DNA of 62,489 nt from Rhizobium sp. (GCA_019459285.1 JAIBEL010000028.1:1-62489); one strand, 5' to 3'; counted from the stretch's first letter, positions 8,529-18,024 are shown. Translations and numbers: made by a program. Notes: generated by a model from the sequence alone, not told the origin.

Positions 8529-9290
8529 ATGCGCCTGATTACCCCGATATGCACGCTGCTGGCCGCAGTTTGCTCGCCCGCCCAAGCTGCCGACGGAAAA
8601 TTCAGCACCAATCTGGGATTCGATTATTCATCCGGTAAATACGGCAGCCAAACCCAGACCGAAACATGGGCGTTGCCGTTAAGCCTGAAATATCGTACCG
8701 ACGTATGGAGCCTGCGATTGTCGACGGCTTGGCTCCGCGTCAAGGGGGATGGGAATGTCACGCCGGAAGGCGACCCGCTCAACACGTCCCGGACCACAGC
8801 GATTTCCGAGGGGCTGGGCGATATTTCAGCCACCGCCACCTATAACCTTCTGGACGAACGAACAGCGTGGGTAGGCCTCGACATCAGTGGGAAAATCAAG
8901 TTCGGTACCGCCAGCACGGCAAAATCCCTGGGCACCGGCAAGAATGATTACACCCTGCAGGCCGAGCTCTTCAAACCCATCAGGAATCAATGGACCCCCT
9001 TTGCCAGCCTGGGTTACAAGTGGAAAGGGGATCCTGAAGCCATCAACTATCGCAATGTCTGGCTGGGATCGGTCGGCACCGATTATCGCGTCACACCGTC
9101 CCTGTCATTGGGAGGCAGCTACGACTGGCAGCAAGCCGTCACCCGAACCAGTGGTCCCATCAGCGAAGCCATGCTTTACCTCAGCTATCGCCTGAATACC
9201 GCCAACAAGCTGAATCTGTACGCGGTAGGCGGCTTCAGCCGGGCCAGTCCGGACTGGGGCTCAGGGCTCATTTTTTCCCATCGTTTTTGA
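8529..9290 (+). CDS. Outer-membrane beta-barrel protein
   Basis: This 253-residue protein has a signal peptide (RLITPICTLLAAVCSPAQA, cut before ADGK). The rest is alternating amphipathic beta strands such as WALPLSLKYRTDVWSLRLSTAWLRV and WTPFASLGYKWKG, ending in the aromatic C-terminal residue (SHRF) typical of outer-membrane barrels. The length suits an 8-12 strand barrel, too small to be an MtrB-type cytochrome-holding porin. Its substrate is unknown. It runs directly into the symporter gene, so the two may work together in uptake of a small solute. Confidence 0.75.
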   Translation: MRLITPICTLLAAVCSPAQAADGKFSTNLGFDYSSGKYGSQTQTETWALPLSLKYRTDVWSLRLSTAWLRVKGDGNVTPEGDPLNTSRTTAISEGLGDISATATYNLLDERTAWVGLDISGKIKFGTASTAKSLGTGKNDYTLQAELFKPIRNQWTPFASLGYKWKGDPEAINYRNVWLGSVGTDYRVTPSLSLGGSYDWQQAVTRTSGPISEAMLYLSYRLNTANKLNLYAVGGFSRASPDWGSGLIFSHRF

Positions 9291-9301
9291 CTCTGCCCAC
9301 C

Positions 9302-10741
9302 ATGCTGATCGGCTTCGTCATCCTCTATCTGGTCATTTCCATCGGTGTCGGCATGTACGCCGCCACACGCGTCCACACCGCCCGGGATTACGTCGTGGCG
9401 GGCCGTCATCTGCCGATCTATATCGTCACGGCCACCGTCTTCGCTACCTGGTTCGGTTCGGAAACCGTCCTCGGCATCCCCGCCACGTTCCTCAACGAAG
9501 GCCTGCACGGCATCGTGTCCGATCCCTTTGGCTCTTCGATGTGCCTGATCCTCGTCGGCTTGTTCTTCGCCCGCAAGCTCTACCGGATGAACCTCCTCAC
9601 GCTGACCGACTACTACCGGAAACGCTATGGACGCAAAGTGGAAGTCATCACAGGCGTGGCCATCATTATTTCCTATCTCGGCTGGGTCTCGGCCCAGATG
9701 ACCGCCCTCGGCCTGGTATTCAACATCCTGTCCCAGGGTGTCATCACGCACACCCAAGGCACCCTCATCGGCGCTGCCATCGTGCTGCTCTACACGCTCT
9801 ACGGCGGGATGTGGTCGGTGGCGCTGACCGATTTCTTCCAGATGAGCATCATCGTCGTCGGCCTGCTGTACATCCTGTATGTGGCGTCGGACATGGCGGG
9901 CGGACTTGGGCATGTGGTCCAGCATGCCGCGCAGAAGGGGCAGTTCAACTTCTGGCCTGAAGCCAACAGCAAGGACATCATCGCCTTCATCGCCGCCTGG
10001 ATCACCATGATGTTCGGCTCCATCCCCCAGCAGGACGTGTTCCAGCGGGTGATGTCCGCCAAGAGCGAAAACATCGCGGTCGCCGGTTCCGTCATGGGCG
10101 GCAGCTTTTACTTCTTCTTCGCCTTCGTGCCACTGACGATCGCCTATTCCGCCACGCTCATCGACCCCGGACTGGTCTCGGGCCTGCTGGACAAGGATTC
10201 GCAGATGATCCTGCCGCAACTCATCCTCAACCACATGCCCGTCTTCGCCCAGATCATGTTCTTCGGCGCCCTGCTCTCCGCCATCATGAGCACGGCCTCG
10301 GGCACCCTGCTGGCGCCCGCCGTCACGTTCTCCGAAAACATCATCAAGCCTTATCTGCCGCACCACAACGACAAGACCCTGCTCCTGACCATGCGCGTGG
10401 TGGTCGTGGGCTTCGCTGCCGTCGTCACGCTGTTTGCCCTGTATTCCAACGCCACCATTTACCAGATGGTTGAAAACGCCTACAAGATCACGCTCGTGGT
10501 CGCCTTTGTTCCGCTTGTTTCGGGCCTGTACTGGCAACGCGCCTGCAAGCAGGGCGCCTACCTTTCAATCGCCCTGGGTCTCGCGGTCTGGCTGCCCCTG
10601 GAAATCTGGCTGCCGGAAGGCACGGCATTGCTGCCGCCGCAGTTTGCGGGCTTTCTCGCGAGCTTGACCGGCATGGTAATCGGCTCATTCAAGCCGGAGC
10701 TTTTCGGGGGCCGCCGTCCCCATCCGAGACATATGGCATAA
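9302..10741 (+). CDS. Sodium:solute symporter (SSS family)
   Basis: This 479-residue integral membrane protein has about 12-13 helices. Typical SSS features are the ARDYVVAGRHLP segment after helix 1, TVFATWFGSETVLGIPA in helix 2, the LYTLYGGMWSVALTDFFQ region, and FFGALLSAIMSTASGTLLAPA in the later half. It would couple inward sodium flow to uptake of an organic or inorganic solute, which the sequence does not identify. The ATG at 9302 is used; a TTG at 9287 overlapping the upstream stop is possible, and neither has a strong ribosome-binding site. Confidence 0.88.
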   Translation: MLIGFVILYLVISIGVGMYAATRVHTARDYVVAGRHLPIYIVTATVFATWFGSETVLGIPATFLNEGLHGIVSDPFGSSMCLILVGLFFARKLYRMNLLTLTDYYRKRYGRKVEVITGVAIIISYLGWVSAQMTALGLVFNILSQGVITHTQGTLIGAAIVLLYTLYGGMWSVALTDFFQMSIIVVGLLYILYVASDMAGGLGHVVQHAAQKGQFNFWPEANSKDIIAFIAAWITMMFGSIPQQDVFQRVMSAKSENIAVAGSVMGGSFYFFFAFVPLTIAYSATLIDPGLVSGLLDKDSQMILPQLILNHMPVFAQIMFFGALLSAIMSTASGTLLAPAVTFSENIIKPYLPHHNDKTLLLTMRVVVVGFAAVVTLFALYSNATIYQMVENAYKITLVVAFVPLVSGLYWQRACKQGAYLSIALGLAVWLPLEIWLPEGTALLPPQFAGFLASLTGMVIGSFKPELFGGRRPHPRHMA

Positions 10742-10887
10742 GGTCGTCCGCACCAGATGCCCACTAACATTTAACAACCCGTTCCGCGTCGAAAAAATTT
10801 ACATATTTAGATTTCCTGGCCATACCGGCATTAGGGAAATGAGCATATCAAGTTGAAATAAAAGGATTTTATTAAAAAAAATTTCTT

Positions 10888-10903
10888 TGGCACAAAGAAT
10901 GCT
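10888..10903 (+). promoter_or_regulatory. Sigma-54-type promoter of the first PEP-CTERM gene
   Basis: TGGCAC-AAAGA-ATGCT: GG and GC are exactly ten bases apart, as in -24/-12 promoters. It lies in a very AT-rich spacer, giving a predicted leader of about 90 nt. PEP-CTERM genes are known to be controlled by the sigma-54 activator PrsR, which is encoded in this window. Confidence 0.75.
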
Positions 10904-11002
10904 TTACTCCTTGGCAATTAGATATGCCTCTTGTTTAAGCATATTTAACCTAGTTGCAGCACCATTTTGCGGATCAGTCCACTTCAACCAAGGAGTCACA
11001 TC

Positions 11003-11806
11003 ATGAAAAAAATAGCTCTGGCCAGCGCCCTTGCCGCTACAGCCTTGTTCGCGGCAGTGAGCGCTAACGCTGCCCCATTGATCGTCAATACTGCGCTGAG
11101 CAATATTTCTACTGCTTTTGACAATGTAATCACCGGCACCGGCTCGACAGTTGTGACGTCACAAGTCGTGAACGGTCAAAGCACCTACAACTACATCGAC
11201 AAGGACGGCAACGCGGCAACTGTCGCTGTTACGCGTACGTCGGGTGGTGCGGCTGCCTTCCCCAGCGGCGGTTATAGCAGCAATGGTATTTCCCTGTCGG
11301 GAGATACTTGGGACATCAGCCCTTCTTCCAGCGGCTCTGATCCGATCCCCGGTTTTGGCTCCGGCCTGACCTTCACCTTCAGCTCGCCAGTAAACGCTTT
11401 TGGCTTCGAAATCGGCGACTGGGCCACCTGCTGTACGGGTGGCACACGTCCTGCCGCGATTCAGTCAACCTATGGCGTGCCCGCTCAAGGTTCCGGCCTG
11501 TGGATTGCCTTCGACGGCGGCGCCGCCACCCTTCCCGCCAATGCATTGACCGCCACTGACAACCCCGGCTATGCAGCAGCACAAAGTTTCACCAACTTCA
11601 TCGGTGCCATCGATTCGTCCGGCTTCTTCTCGAAGGTCACGTTCTTCGGCGATGGTTTTGGTGAGTTCCTGGTTGCCGGCGGCACCCTGCGTTTTGCCTC
11701 GGTTCCTAAAGGCTCGGTTGGTGGGGTCCCCGAACCCGCTTCCCTGGCCCTGCTGGGCATCGGTTTGGCAGGTCTGGCTACCATGCGCCGTCGCAAGGCT
11801 GCCTAA
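11003..11806 (+). CDS. PEP-CTERM sorting-domain protein
   Basis: This 267-residue secreted protein has a signal peptide (KKIALASALAATALFAAVSANA). The middle is a beta-rich extracellular domain low in charge (ISPSSSGSDP, FGFEIGDWATCC). The C-terminus is the classic tripartite sorting signal: VPEPAS, a hydrophobic helix (LALLGIGLAGLA) and the basic tail MRRRKAA. Exosortase cleaves at PEP and the product is attached to or released at the surface in exopolysaccharide-producing bacteria. The ATG at 11003 is chosen for its AAGGAGT ribosome-binding site. It is a single-gene unit with its own sigma-54 promoter and terminator. No exosortase gene lies in this window. Confidence 0.92.
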   Translation: MKKIALASALAATALFAAVSANAAPLIVNTALSNISTAFDNVITGTGSTVVTSQVVNGQSTYNYIDKDGNAATVAVTRTSGGAAAFPSGGYSSNGISLSGDTWDISPSSSGSDPIPGFGSGLTFTFSSPVNAFGFEIGDWATCCTGGTRPAAIQSTYGVPAQGSGLWIAFDGGAATLPANALTATDNPGYAAAQSFTNFIGAIDSSGFFSKVTFFGDGFGEFLVAGGTLRFASVPKGSVGGVPEPASLALLGIGLAGLATMRRRKAA

Positions 11807-11825
11807 ACAGCACACTCCCCGCAAC

Positions 11826-11861
11826 AAACAAAACGGCGACCTTAGGGTCGCCGTTTTGTTT
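11826..11861 (+). terminator. Rho-independent terminator
   Basis: A 16-bp perfect stem (left arm 11826-11841, right arm 11846-11861) with loop TTAG. The A-rich left side and T-rich right side make it bidirectional, so it also closes the convergent sat/cysC operon ending at 11884. Confidence 0.9.
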
Positions 11862-11883
11862 AGGTGAGATGCACGGCGTCGGG

Positions 11884-13512
11884 TTAACGCAAGTAACCCT
11901 CATGCTCCAGCTTGAGCAGAATTTGCTGCACTGCTTCGTCGATTCCCAGGCCGGTAGTATCAATCGCCAGCTCCGGCTTCTCAGGCACTTCGTAAGGATC
12001 GGACACTCCCGTGAACTCGGGAATCAGGCCGGCACGGGCCTTGGCGTACAAGCCCTTGCGGTCGCGCGATTCGCAGGTCTCGATCGGCGTGGCGACGTGG
12101 ATTTCGATGAAGCCACCGACCGCCTCGATCATGCTGCGTACATCGCGGCGGGTCTGGCGATACGGCGCGATGGGCGCGCAGATGGCGATGCCGCGATTCT
12201 TGGTGATTTCGGACGCGACGAAGCCGATACGACGCACGTTGATGTCGCGGTGTGCCTTGGTGAAGCCGAGCTCGGATGAAAGATGGCGGCGCACGATGTC
12301 GCCATCGAGCAGGGTGACGCAACGCCCGCCCATTTCCATCAGGCGTGCCGCCAGCGCACGTGCCAGGGTGGATTTCCCTGCGCCGGACAGGCCGGTGAAA
12401 AACACGGTGAAGCCCTGGCGCTCGCGCGGCGGGCTCTGCCGGTGCAATTCGGCAATCACTTCGGGAAAGCTGTACCAGTCGGGGATTTTCAGCCCGGTCT
12501 GCATGCGGCGCTGGAATTCCTCGCCGCTCAGGGTGAGCAAACGCGCGCCGGCAGGCGCTTCGGGTTCGGGCAAATGCTCGGCACGGTCTTCCACGTACAC
12601 CATGCGCGGATAGGCGATGAAGCGCACGCCGATTTTCCCGGCCAGTTCCGTCACGGGCAGATCGGCGTGCGTATGGATGAGGTCTTCACCCCGCCGACAA
12701 TCGCCGTCAGACTGATGCTCACCGCCTGCGATCAGCAGGCTGCAGCCGTAGTTGCGCGCAATGATGGCGCGCAGCAGCAGGGCGCGGGCGCTTCCCTCGC
12801 GCGGCGGAGCCGGCAACAGCGACAACTGGGTCGTGGCAGCAGGGAAGCGTTCGCGGATGGCGAGAAAGCTTCTCACCAGGCCGAAGTATGCTGGCGCCTC
12901 GGTAATATCCCCACCAACCTGCGGGTGCAGCAGCAGGTTGGCCTCGTTTTCGATCGCACTTTTCAGACAGAATTCGAATTGCGCGCGATGCATCGGCTGG
13001 CGCGCTTGCCAGGCCACCACCCGTCGCCAGCCGCGCCGGACAAACAGCGCACGCAGTTCGGCCGGGGTGGCGCGCAAACCGGAAAAATCAGGATGCGGCG
13101 GCAGGGCCACTCCCTCGATCGCCCCACCCAGATGCCGGATGCCACCAGTCTCCCATGCATCGCTGACGGTCAATATTGCGAGCATGAACCCTTCGCCGTC
13201 ACGCAAGGCCACACGGTCCCCCGATTTCAGGTCGGCGGCGGCTTTCTGCTTGCTGGCGAGCGTGACCGGCAGGGGCCAGAACGTGCCATCTTCAAGTTGA
13301 CTGTCTGTTTCGACGCGCTCGCATTGCGTACGCGTCATGAAGCCGGTGAGTGGCGAGTAGGCACCCGTCAGCAGCATTTCAAGTTCGCACTGCTGCCGCC
13401 AGTCCAGATCGAGCGAAGGCAGGCTCAGGGCTTCCTGCTTGAGGGCCGCACTTTTCGCGGGATCGATCAGATTAACGAGGATTCCGCCGTAGGGTGCGAT
13501 CAGTTGATTCAC
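11884..13512 (-). CDS. Bifunctional sulfate adenylyltransferase / adenylylsulfate kinase
   Basis: This 542-residue fusion has an N-terminal ATP sulfurylase domain (about 1-360) making APS from ATP and sulfate, or the reverse during sulfur oxidation. The C-terminal APS kinase domain (about 365-542) carries the P-loop GLSGAGKST, DGDIVRRHLSSELGF and the DPYE segment, and makes PAPS. In the sulfurylase domain the usual QxRNPxHRAHE region reads QARQPMHRAQFE: the Asn and the second His of HxxH are replaced by Gln. That could weaken sulfurylase activity or change its direction. The start is GTG. I recall a similar-sized bifunctional enzyme from Thiobacillus denitrificans. The start lies 3 bp after the stop of the DHH gene, the last step of a long minus-strand operon. 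Confidence 0.9.
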   Translation of the reverse strand: MNQLIAPYGGILVNLIDPAKSAALKQEALSLPSLDLDWRQQCELEMLLTGAYSPLTGFMTRTQCERVETDSQLEDGTFWPLPVTLASKQKAAADLKSGDRVALRDGEGFMLAILTVSDAWETGGIRHLGGAIEGVALPPHPDFSGLRATPAELRALFVRRGWRRVVAWQARQPMHRAQFEFCLKSAIENEANLLLHPQVGGDITEAPAYFGLVRSFLAIRERFPAATTQLSLLPAPPREGSARALLLRAIIARNYGCSLLIAGGEHQSDGDCRRGEDLIHTHADLPVTELAGKIGVRFIAYPRMVYVEDRAEHLPEPEAPAGARLLTLSGEEFQRRMQTGLKIPDWYSFPEVIAELHRQSPPRERQGFTVFFTGLSGAGKSTLARALAARLMEMGGRCVTLLDGDIVRRHLSSELGFTKAHRDINVRRIGFVASEITKNRGIAICAPIAPYRQTRRDVRSMIEAVGGFIEIHVATPIETCESRDRKGLYAKARAGLIPEFTGVSDPYEVPEKPELAIDTTGLGIDEAVQQILLKLEHEGYLR

Positions 13513-13515
13513 GAT

Positions 13516-14493
13516 TCAGCTCCGGGAAAAGACCGCAAAGAATGTAGCAATAAACCGGCCAACCTCGGCGTCAGGCAGATGATTGATGCCGGCCGCTCCT
13601 TTGCGCCCGCCGCCAGTGTCGAACTGGCTGCACAGTTCGTCCGCACCGGACTTGGCAACCAGCGGCGCGCGCACGCTGACGACATAGCCGCCACCCGGCT
13701 TGGCCGTGAGCACGGCATGCGCCTGTGTGGGGGACTCGACTGCCAGTTGATTGCCGAACACGCCGGAAATCCGCCGCGCCCATTTCTCGGCAGGCAGCAT
13801 GAAGATGCGCCCGGCGGCACGCGCTTCCGTCACGTCCAAGGCAACGGCGCGCGCCATGTCTTCCTGATAGCCGGCCTTCAGCGTTCGATAGGCGGCCGAC
13901 TCGGCGATGAAAGCGAAGGGATCGGCAAACGGACGCATCTGGCGATACAACTCGGCCGGGTCGTAAAACAGATCGTCGAGTGTTTCGCCATAGCCGTTGT
14001 AATTGAGACATTCACCCAGCGATTGCAGCTGCGCCAACTGGTCAGCCGACAGGCTCAGCGGAGCGGCGGCCTGCCGTGCCGCATCGGCGAGATTGTCGCC
14101 GAACGCGGCGGTGACCGCCCACGCCAGATGCCGGCCCTGCAAATACCGGTTCACCAGCAGGCTGGTGCAGACGTTGGCGTCGGTATCGATGTGCGGCTCG
14201 AAATGGGGATGTGTGGGGATGTCGCCCGGCTGGTGGTGATCGAAGTAGCGCACCTCCGCCCCGGCTTCGAGAATCCAGTCCAGCGCTTCACGGTTTTTCG
14301 ACAGGGCGATGTCGAGCACGGTGATGCGATCGCCTGCGCGGGCCAGGACCCGTTTCAGCAGGCTGATATCGCGCTTGGGTCCAGTCACCAGTTCGGAATC
14401 GGCGGGGTCGGCGAGGCGCAACTGGTGCAGCGCACAGAGACCGTCGGCGTCGCCGTTGAAAACGTCAATGAAGGGCATGTCGGGTAGGGGCAT
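13516..14493 (-). CDS. DHH-family phosphoesterase
   Basis: This 325-residue cytoplasmic protein shows the DHH superfamily motifs in order: DVFNGDADGLCAL near the start (metal-binding DxD), ITVLDIAL, and YFDHHQPGD at about 85-95. The C-terminal part ends in a glycine-rich nucleic-acid or substrate-binding segment (DTGGGRKGAAGINHLP), as in DHHA1 domains. Family members hydrolyse phosphodiesters of small nucleotides such as pApA, 3'-phosphoadenosine phosphate, or short RNA. Given the neighbouring APS kinase gene, hydrolysis of PAP, the by-product of PAPS use, is an attractive inference, not shown. The start overlaps the end of the VanZ gene; ATG at 14493 or 14478 are both possible. Confidence 0.8.
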   Translation of the reverse strand: MPLPDMPFIDVFNGDADGLCALHQLRLADPADSELVTGPKRDISLLKRVLARAGDRITVLDIALSKNREALDWILEAGAEVRYFDHHQPGDIPTHPHFEPHIDTDANVCTSLLVNRYLQGRHLAWAVTAAFGDNLADAARQAAAPLSLSADQLAQLQSLGECLNYNGYGETLDDLFYDPAELYRQMRPFADPFAFIAESAAYRTLKAGYQEDMARAVALDVTEARAAGRIFMLPAEKWARRISGVFGNQLAVESPTQAHAVLTAKPGGGYVVSVRAPLVAKSGADELCSQFDTGGGRKGAAGINHLPDAEVGRFIATFFAVFSRS

Positions 14494-16777
14494 GAAGCCG
14501 TTGAGTGGTACGAAAGTGCGGCCATTGTATGAAGGCGAGCGTTGCAATGACAAGCACATGCAGCGCACTGTAACGTAGCCAGATGACAGGCATCGAGGCG
14601 TAATGCTGGCGGTCGGCGCTCAGCAGGAACTGCAGGGCCGAGAATTGCTGGCCATACTTGTCGATCGTGCCGGCGAGTCCGACGTGCAGGAACAAGAGGG
14701 CGAAAGGCAACGAAATCAGCGTGCCGATCAGACTCAGCATGCGTTGTGCGCCCATTGCTGGCGAAGCGAGCAAGGCAGATGCCAGGAACACAATATAAAG
14801 CCAGGCACTCAAGGCCGCAAAAGCCAGCGGTTGGGGCGTAGCCATCAACTCGACAAGATTGTCGGTGTCGGCCTGGATGACCACGCCCCAATAGGCCAAG
14901 CCCAAGACCGGAAGCGCCGCCCAGAAATGCAGGGCGCTCAATCGCCGTCCGCGCCAGCGGCGCACGGTTTGTGCAGCCAGATAGATCAACGCACCGGGAA
15001 TGGCGGCTAGCGCCACCCAGCGCAGCCCAAGTTCCCACTGCCCGGGCCAGCCCAACACCGGGCTGCCGGCCAGATCGAAAAGACTCTCATCCGGCACGGC
15101 CGCATCCAGCAATAAAAAAGCGATTGCGCCATACACCAGCAGACCCAAGGGCAATTGCGCCAGACGGGCCAGACCGGATACCGGCCGGCGCGCCAGCCAC
15201 ACGGGCCAGACAGCCAGCCAGTAACACGCCACCGCCAGAAGTAGTGCCGACAGCCAGGCACTATCCTGTCGGAGCAGTTCGCGTACGTTGTACGGTATGA
15301 AGGGCGCATGGGCGGCGCCCCAGAACAGCACGCCCATGCCGACCAGGACGAGCGGCATCTGCCAGCGCATCGGTGTCGCCGGGGGTGCGGCCGGGGATTC
15401 GAGCTCCGCGCGATGGGAAGCCCGTGGCATGGTGGCATGCCGGGGCGCCCGCAATATGCGGCGTGCCACGCCATAACCCGCCAGCCCACCTAGCCAGGCC
15501 AGCAGCCAGTCGGTGGTGTCGGCGATCTTTTCCGGCAACATCACTTGCCCCAATTCGATGAGTGCAGGCATCCCGACCAGCACCAGCATGGCGACCGTAA
15601 ACAGTGTGGCCCGCCAGCGCCACGGCTGGCGGGCCACGCCCCATGCCAGCAATCCGCCCAGCGGCGCAAAGAACAGCGTCTTGCGCAAGACTTCGGTGAT
15701 GGCCCGGTATTCGGTGCCGAAGTAATACACCTCGAACGGTACCCGCTGCACAAAGTCGAGGCGATCTTTGATGAACGCGCCGTCGGTACGGAAATCGAAG
15801 GGAAACCAGAACACGAACAGGAGTACCGCCATCCACCCTGCAGCCAGCGCGAAGGGTAGCCACATCCCCCACTGCATCGGCGCGCTGCCGTGCGCTTCGC
15901 GTTTGGCCAGACGCCCGCCGACGACACTGCCCAGCGCTCCTCCAAGCGAAGCCGTCAGAATGTCGGTCACATCGCTGACGCGGGAAAAGACGAACAGCTG
16001 CGCGAATTCCAAACCGGTCGCGGCAGCCAGCGTCATGCCCCAAGCGCGCCACACACTGCGTGTTCCGTCCAGTCGCCACAGCAAGGCCAAAGGCGTCCAG
16101 ATCAGCGCATCGGTAACAATTTCATAGACGGCCGTGGCCGGGTCATGCGGCAAATCGCCAAACGGAATCAGCACAACCATGCCGTCCCGCCATTTATGAA
16201 AAATCTCGACCAGGCTGATGGTCAGGTCGAGCGGCAGGACGTTGTAAACGACGACACCTGCCAGATAGGTCCAGGCCAGGCGCTCGGCGAGTGCGGCGCG
16301 GGCATGGTTGCGCTGCCACGATTGCAGCCAGTCGACGAACCGCCGACCTGTCATCCACCATGCCAGCACCCCAATGAAACCGCCCAGCGTTTCGGCAAAG
16401 ATGTCGTTCTGCGACACTGTGCGTTGCGGGAAAAACAGCTGGGTAAACTCAATGCCGACGCTCAACGCGGTAGCGGCAGGAATCAACGCCAATGTGGCGA
16501 ACAGGTTGTACAGACGGCCGCTCCCGCCTGTCATGGCGCCCATCCATAGATAGGTCAGCGGAATGAACAGCAGCAGATTGGCGACCCAGTCGGCGCGCGA
16601 CCCGATCCCGAGCTTGAGAAACGGAATCTCTCCGAAGCGAGCCACGGCGACCTCCCACGGCAACGCATGGAATTTGAGCGGTACCAGACTGCCATAGATG
16701 ACAAATACGGTGTAGCCCAGTGCGACCAACCACAGCAATGCACGCGGATTAGTGGGGAACTGCGCGCGATCGCTCAT
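14465..16777 (-). CDS. Large VanZ-family membrane protein with three VanZ-like units
   Basis: This 770-residue polytopic protein has roughly 18-20 helices. Three VanZ-like segments follow one another, at about 15-150, 165-290 and 295-430. Each has the pattern of a Y/F-x-S-L-x-P or LPLDLT motif, a helix ending in GIEFTQLFFP, GLEFAQLFV or ALIELGQVMLP, and then a DxxDxxxxxxGG element. The last 300 residues are further helices with no recognised family. VanZ-like proteins are found with exopolysaccharide and exosortase loci; their biochemical role is uncertain. The ATG overlaps the upstream stop by 4 bp. Three copies in one chain is unusual. Confidence 0.8.
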   Translation of the reverse strand: MSDRAQFPTNPRALLWLVALGYTVFVIYGSLVPLKFHALPWEVAVARFGEIPFLKLGIGSRADWVANLLLFIPLTYLWMGAMTGGSGRLYNLFATLALIPAATALSVGIEFTQLFFPQRTVSQNDIFAETLGGFIGVLAWWMTGRRFVDWLQSWQRNHARAALAERLAWTYLAGVVVYNVLPLDLTISLVEIFHKWRDGMVVLIPFGDLPHDPATAVYEIVTDALIWTPLALLWRLDGTRSVWRAWGMTLAAATGLEFAQLFVFSRVSDVTDILTASLGGALGSVVGGRLAKREAHGSAPMQWGMWLPFALAAGWMAVLLFVFWFPFDFRTDGAFIKDRLDFVQRVPFEVYYFGTEYRAITEVLRKTLFFAPLGGLLAWGVARQPWRWRATLFTVAMLVLVGMPALIELGQVMLPEKIADTTDWLLAWLGGLAGYGVARRILRAPRHATMPRASHRAELESPAAPPATPMRWQMPLVLVGMGVLFWGAAHAPFIPYNVRELLRQDSAWLSALLLAVACYWLAVWPVWLARRPVSGLARLAQLPLGLLVYGAIAFLLLDAAVPDESLFDLAGSPVLGWPGQWELGLRWVALAAIPGALIYLAAQTVRRWRGRRLSALHFWAALPVLGLAYWGVVIQADTDNLVELMATPQPLAFAALSAWLYIVFLASALLASPAMGAQRMLSLIGTLISLPFALLFLHVGLAGTIDKYGQQFSALQFLLSADRQHYASMPVIWLRYSALHVLVIATLAFIQWPHFRTTQRLHAPTRHALH

Positions 16778-18024
16778 GGCCAGGCGGAGTCCAGTGTGTG
16801 CAGCAAAGCAGAAGAAACGCTTGCCCCGGGATACGCCGTCGCCTGCCAGCCGGGGTAGGTCGCCAGTTCGCGAATCAAGTTTTGTGGCAGGCGATCACCT
16901 TCCGGATGCGGCCCCAGCAAGTCCGGCGTCAGGTCCGATACGGCAACATTCAGTAGATCGGGGCGATAGGCCAAGGCCGCGTTATATGCCGTCTCACCGC
17001 CCTGCAAGGGTGTCGCAGCGGCGATCACATTGGCGATTACACGCTGGCGATAGGGCGTGCCTACGGCATGGCGTACCCGGATGCCCGTACCGGATGCCAA
17101 CACGGTGTTGGAGAAAATGGCCATGTCACGCGGTACCTCGTTGTGCGGCTGGATATGGATCGCATCGCCGCCGCCGTTGACGAAGACATTGTCGTAGAGC
17201 ACCACACGCCCCTCCGCCTGCAATAATGCCTCGCTGGGATTGTGCTGGAAGAAATTGCCATAGACCAGATAGCGGTCCTCGCTGCCCGCTCCGGCCAGCG
17301 GAAAATGCCCAAGCAGGACGTTGGGACGCGCCTGCGGCCCAGGTAACGCATCCTGTTTGGAAAAGACGTTGTAGCGAATCACCGTATCGTAGCGATCGGC
17401 ATGGCCGGCGGGACGGCTCGCTTGATGCTTGATCTGCAAACTATAGCCCAGCGTATGGGAAACCCGATTGGCCTCGATCACGCCGCCGACGAAAGGATCC
17501 GAGCCATCGGCGTCGCCAAGGTACATGCCGGTGCCGACCCGCTCGATATGGTTTCCCCGGATCACCCAGCCGAATGCCGGACACTTGGTTGAAATACCCA
17601 CATTCTGTTGCGATGCGGCATGGTCGTGAATGTAAAGGCTGTCCAGCGTAATGAAGTCGGCATAGTGGCTGTGGCCTTCGGCCTTGACCGCATCCACCGG
17701 CCGATTACGGCCATCGAGTTCCAGGTGGCGTAATACCAGATGGCGAACATCGACCAGACTGATCGTATTGGCGCCAGGCCGGGCGAGGAAACGCGGCGGC
17801 TCAGCAGGCAAGGCCGCTTCAATGACGATAGGCCGGCTGGCCTCGCCGGACAAATTGCGCAAAGGCAAACCTTGCCGGTAATCGCCCGCCTCCAGCAGCA
17901 TGCGGTCGCCTGGTTGCAGGCGACGCACATGATCGAGGTAATCCTGCGCATTCGCACGGTAATCCGTTGCGACCGCCGTTCCCGCCAGCAAGCAAAGCCA
18001 TGCTGCGCAGACGACGCGCCGCAT
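16774..18024 (-). CDS. Secreted right-handed parallel beta-helix protein
   Basis: This 416-residue protein has a signal peptide (RRVVCAAWLCLLAGTAVA, cut before TDYR). The body shows beta-helix coils such as VRHLVLRHLELDG, FITLDSLYIHDH, WVIRGNHIERV and YDTVIRYNVFSK, like pectate lyases and polysaccharide-modifying enzymes. It may bind or cleave an exopolysaccharide; the catalytic residues cannot be assigned by eye. The start ATG abuts the aroK stop directly, and its stop overlaps the VanZ start. Confidence 0.8.
   Translation of the reverse strand: MRRVVCAAWLCLLAGTAVATDYRANAQDYLDHVRRLQPGDRMLLEAGDYRQGLPLRNLSGEASRPIVIEAALPAEPPRFLARPGANTISLVDVRHLVLRHLELDGRNRPVDAVKAEGHSHYADFITLDSLYIHDHAASQQNVGISTKCPAFGWVIRGNHIERVGTGMYLGDADGSDPFVGGVIEANRVSHTLGYSLQIKHQASRPAGHADRYDTVIRYNVFSKQDALPGPQARPNVLLGHFPLAGAGSEDRYLVYGNFFQHNPSEALLQAEGRVVLYDNVFVNGGGDAIHIQPHNEVPRDMAIFSNTVLASGTGIRVRHAVGTPYRQRVIANVIAAATPLQGGETAYNAALAYRPDLLNVAVSDLTPDLLGPHPEGDRLPQNLIRELATYPGWQATAYPGASVSSALLHTLDSAWP

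Noticed and set aside
8529-9290. Considered as an MtrB-type porin for the multiheme cytochromes
   Set aside because: At 253 residues it is far too small for a barrel that holds a decahaem cytochrome, and it is on another transcript.
9185-10537. Minus-strand frame of 450 codons opposite the symporter
   Set aside because: Asp/His/Gly-rich with no domain; reverse of a hydrophobic membrane-protein gene.
12283-14487. Long plus-strand reading frame of 734 codons
   Set aside because: It lies opposite sat/cysC and the DHH gene, which have clear catalytic motifs; the translation has no recognisable domain and is a GC-rich shadow.
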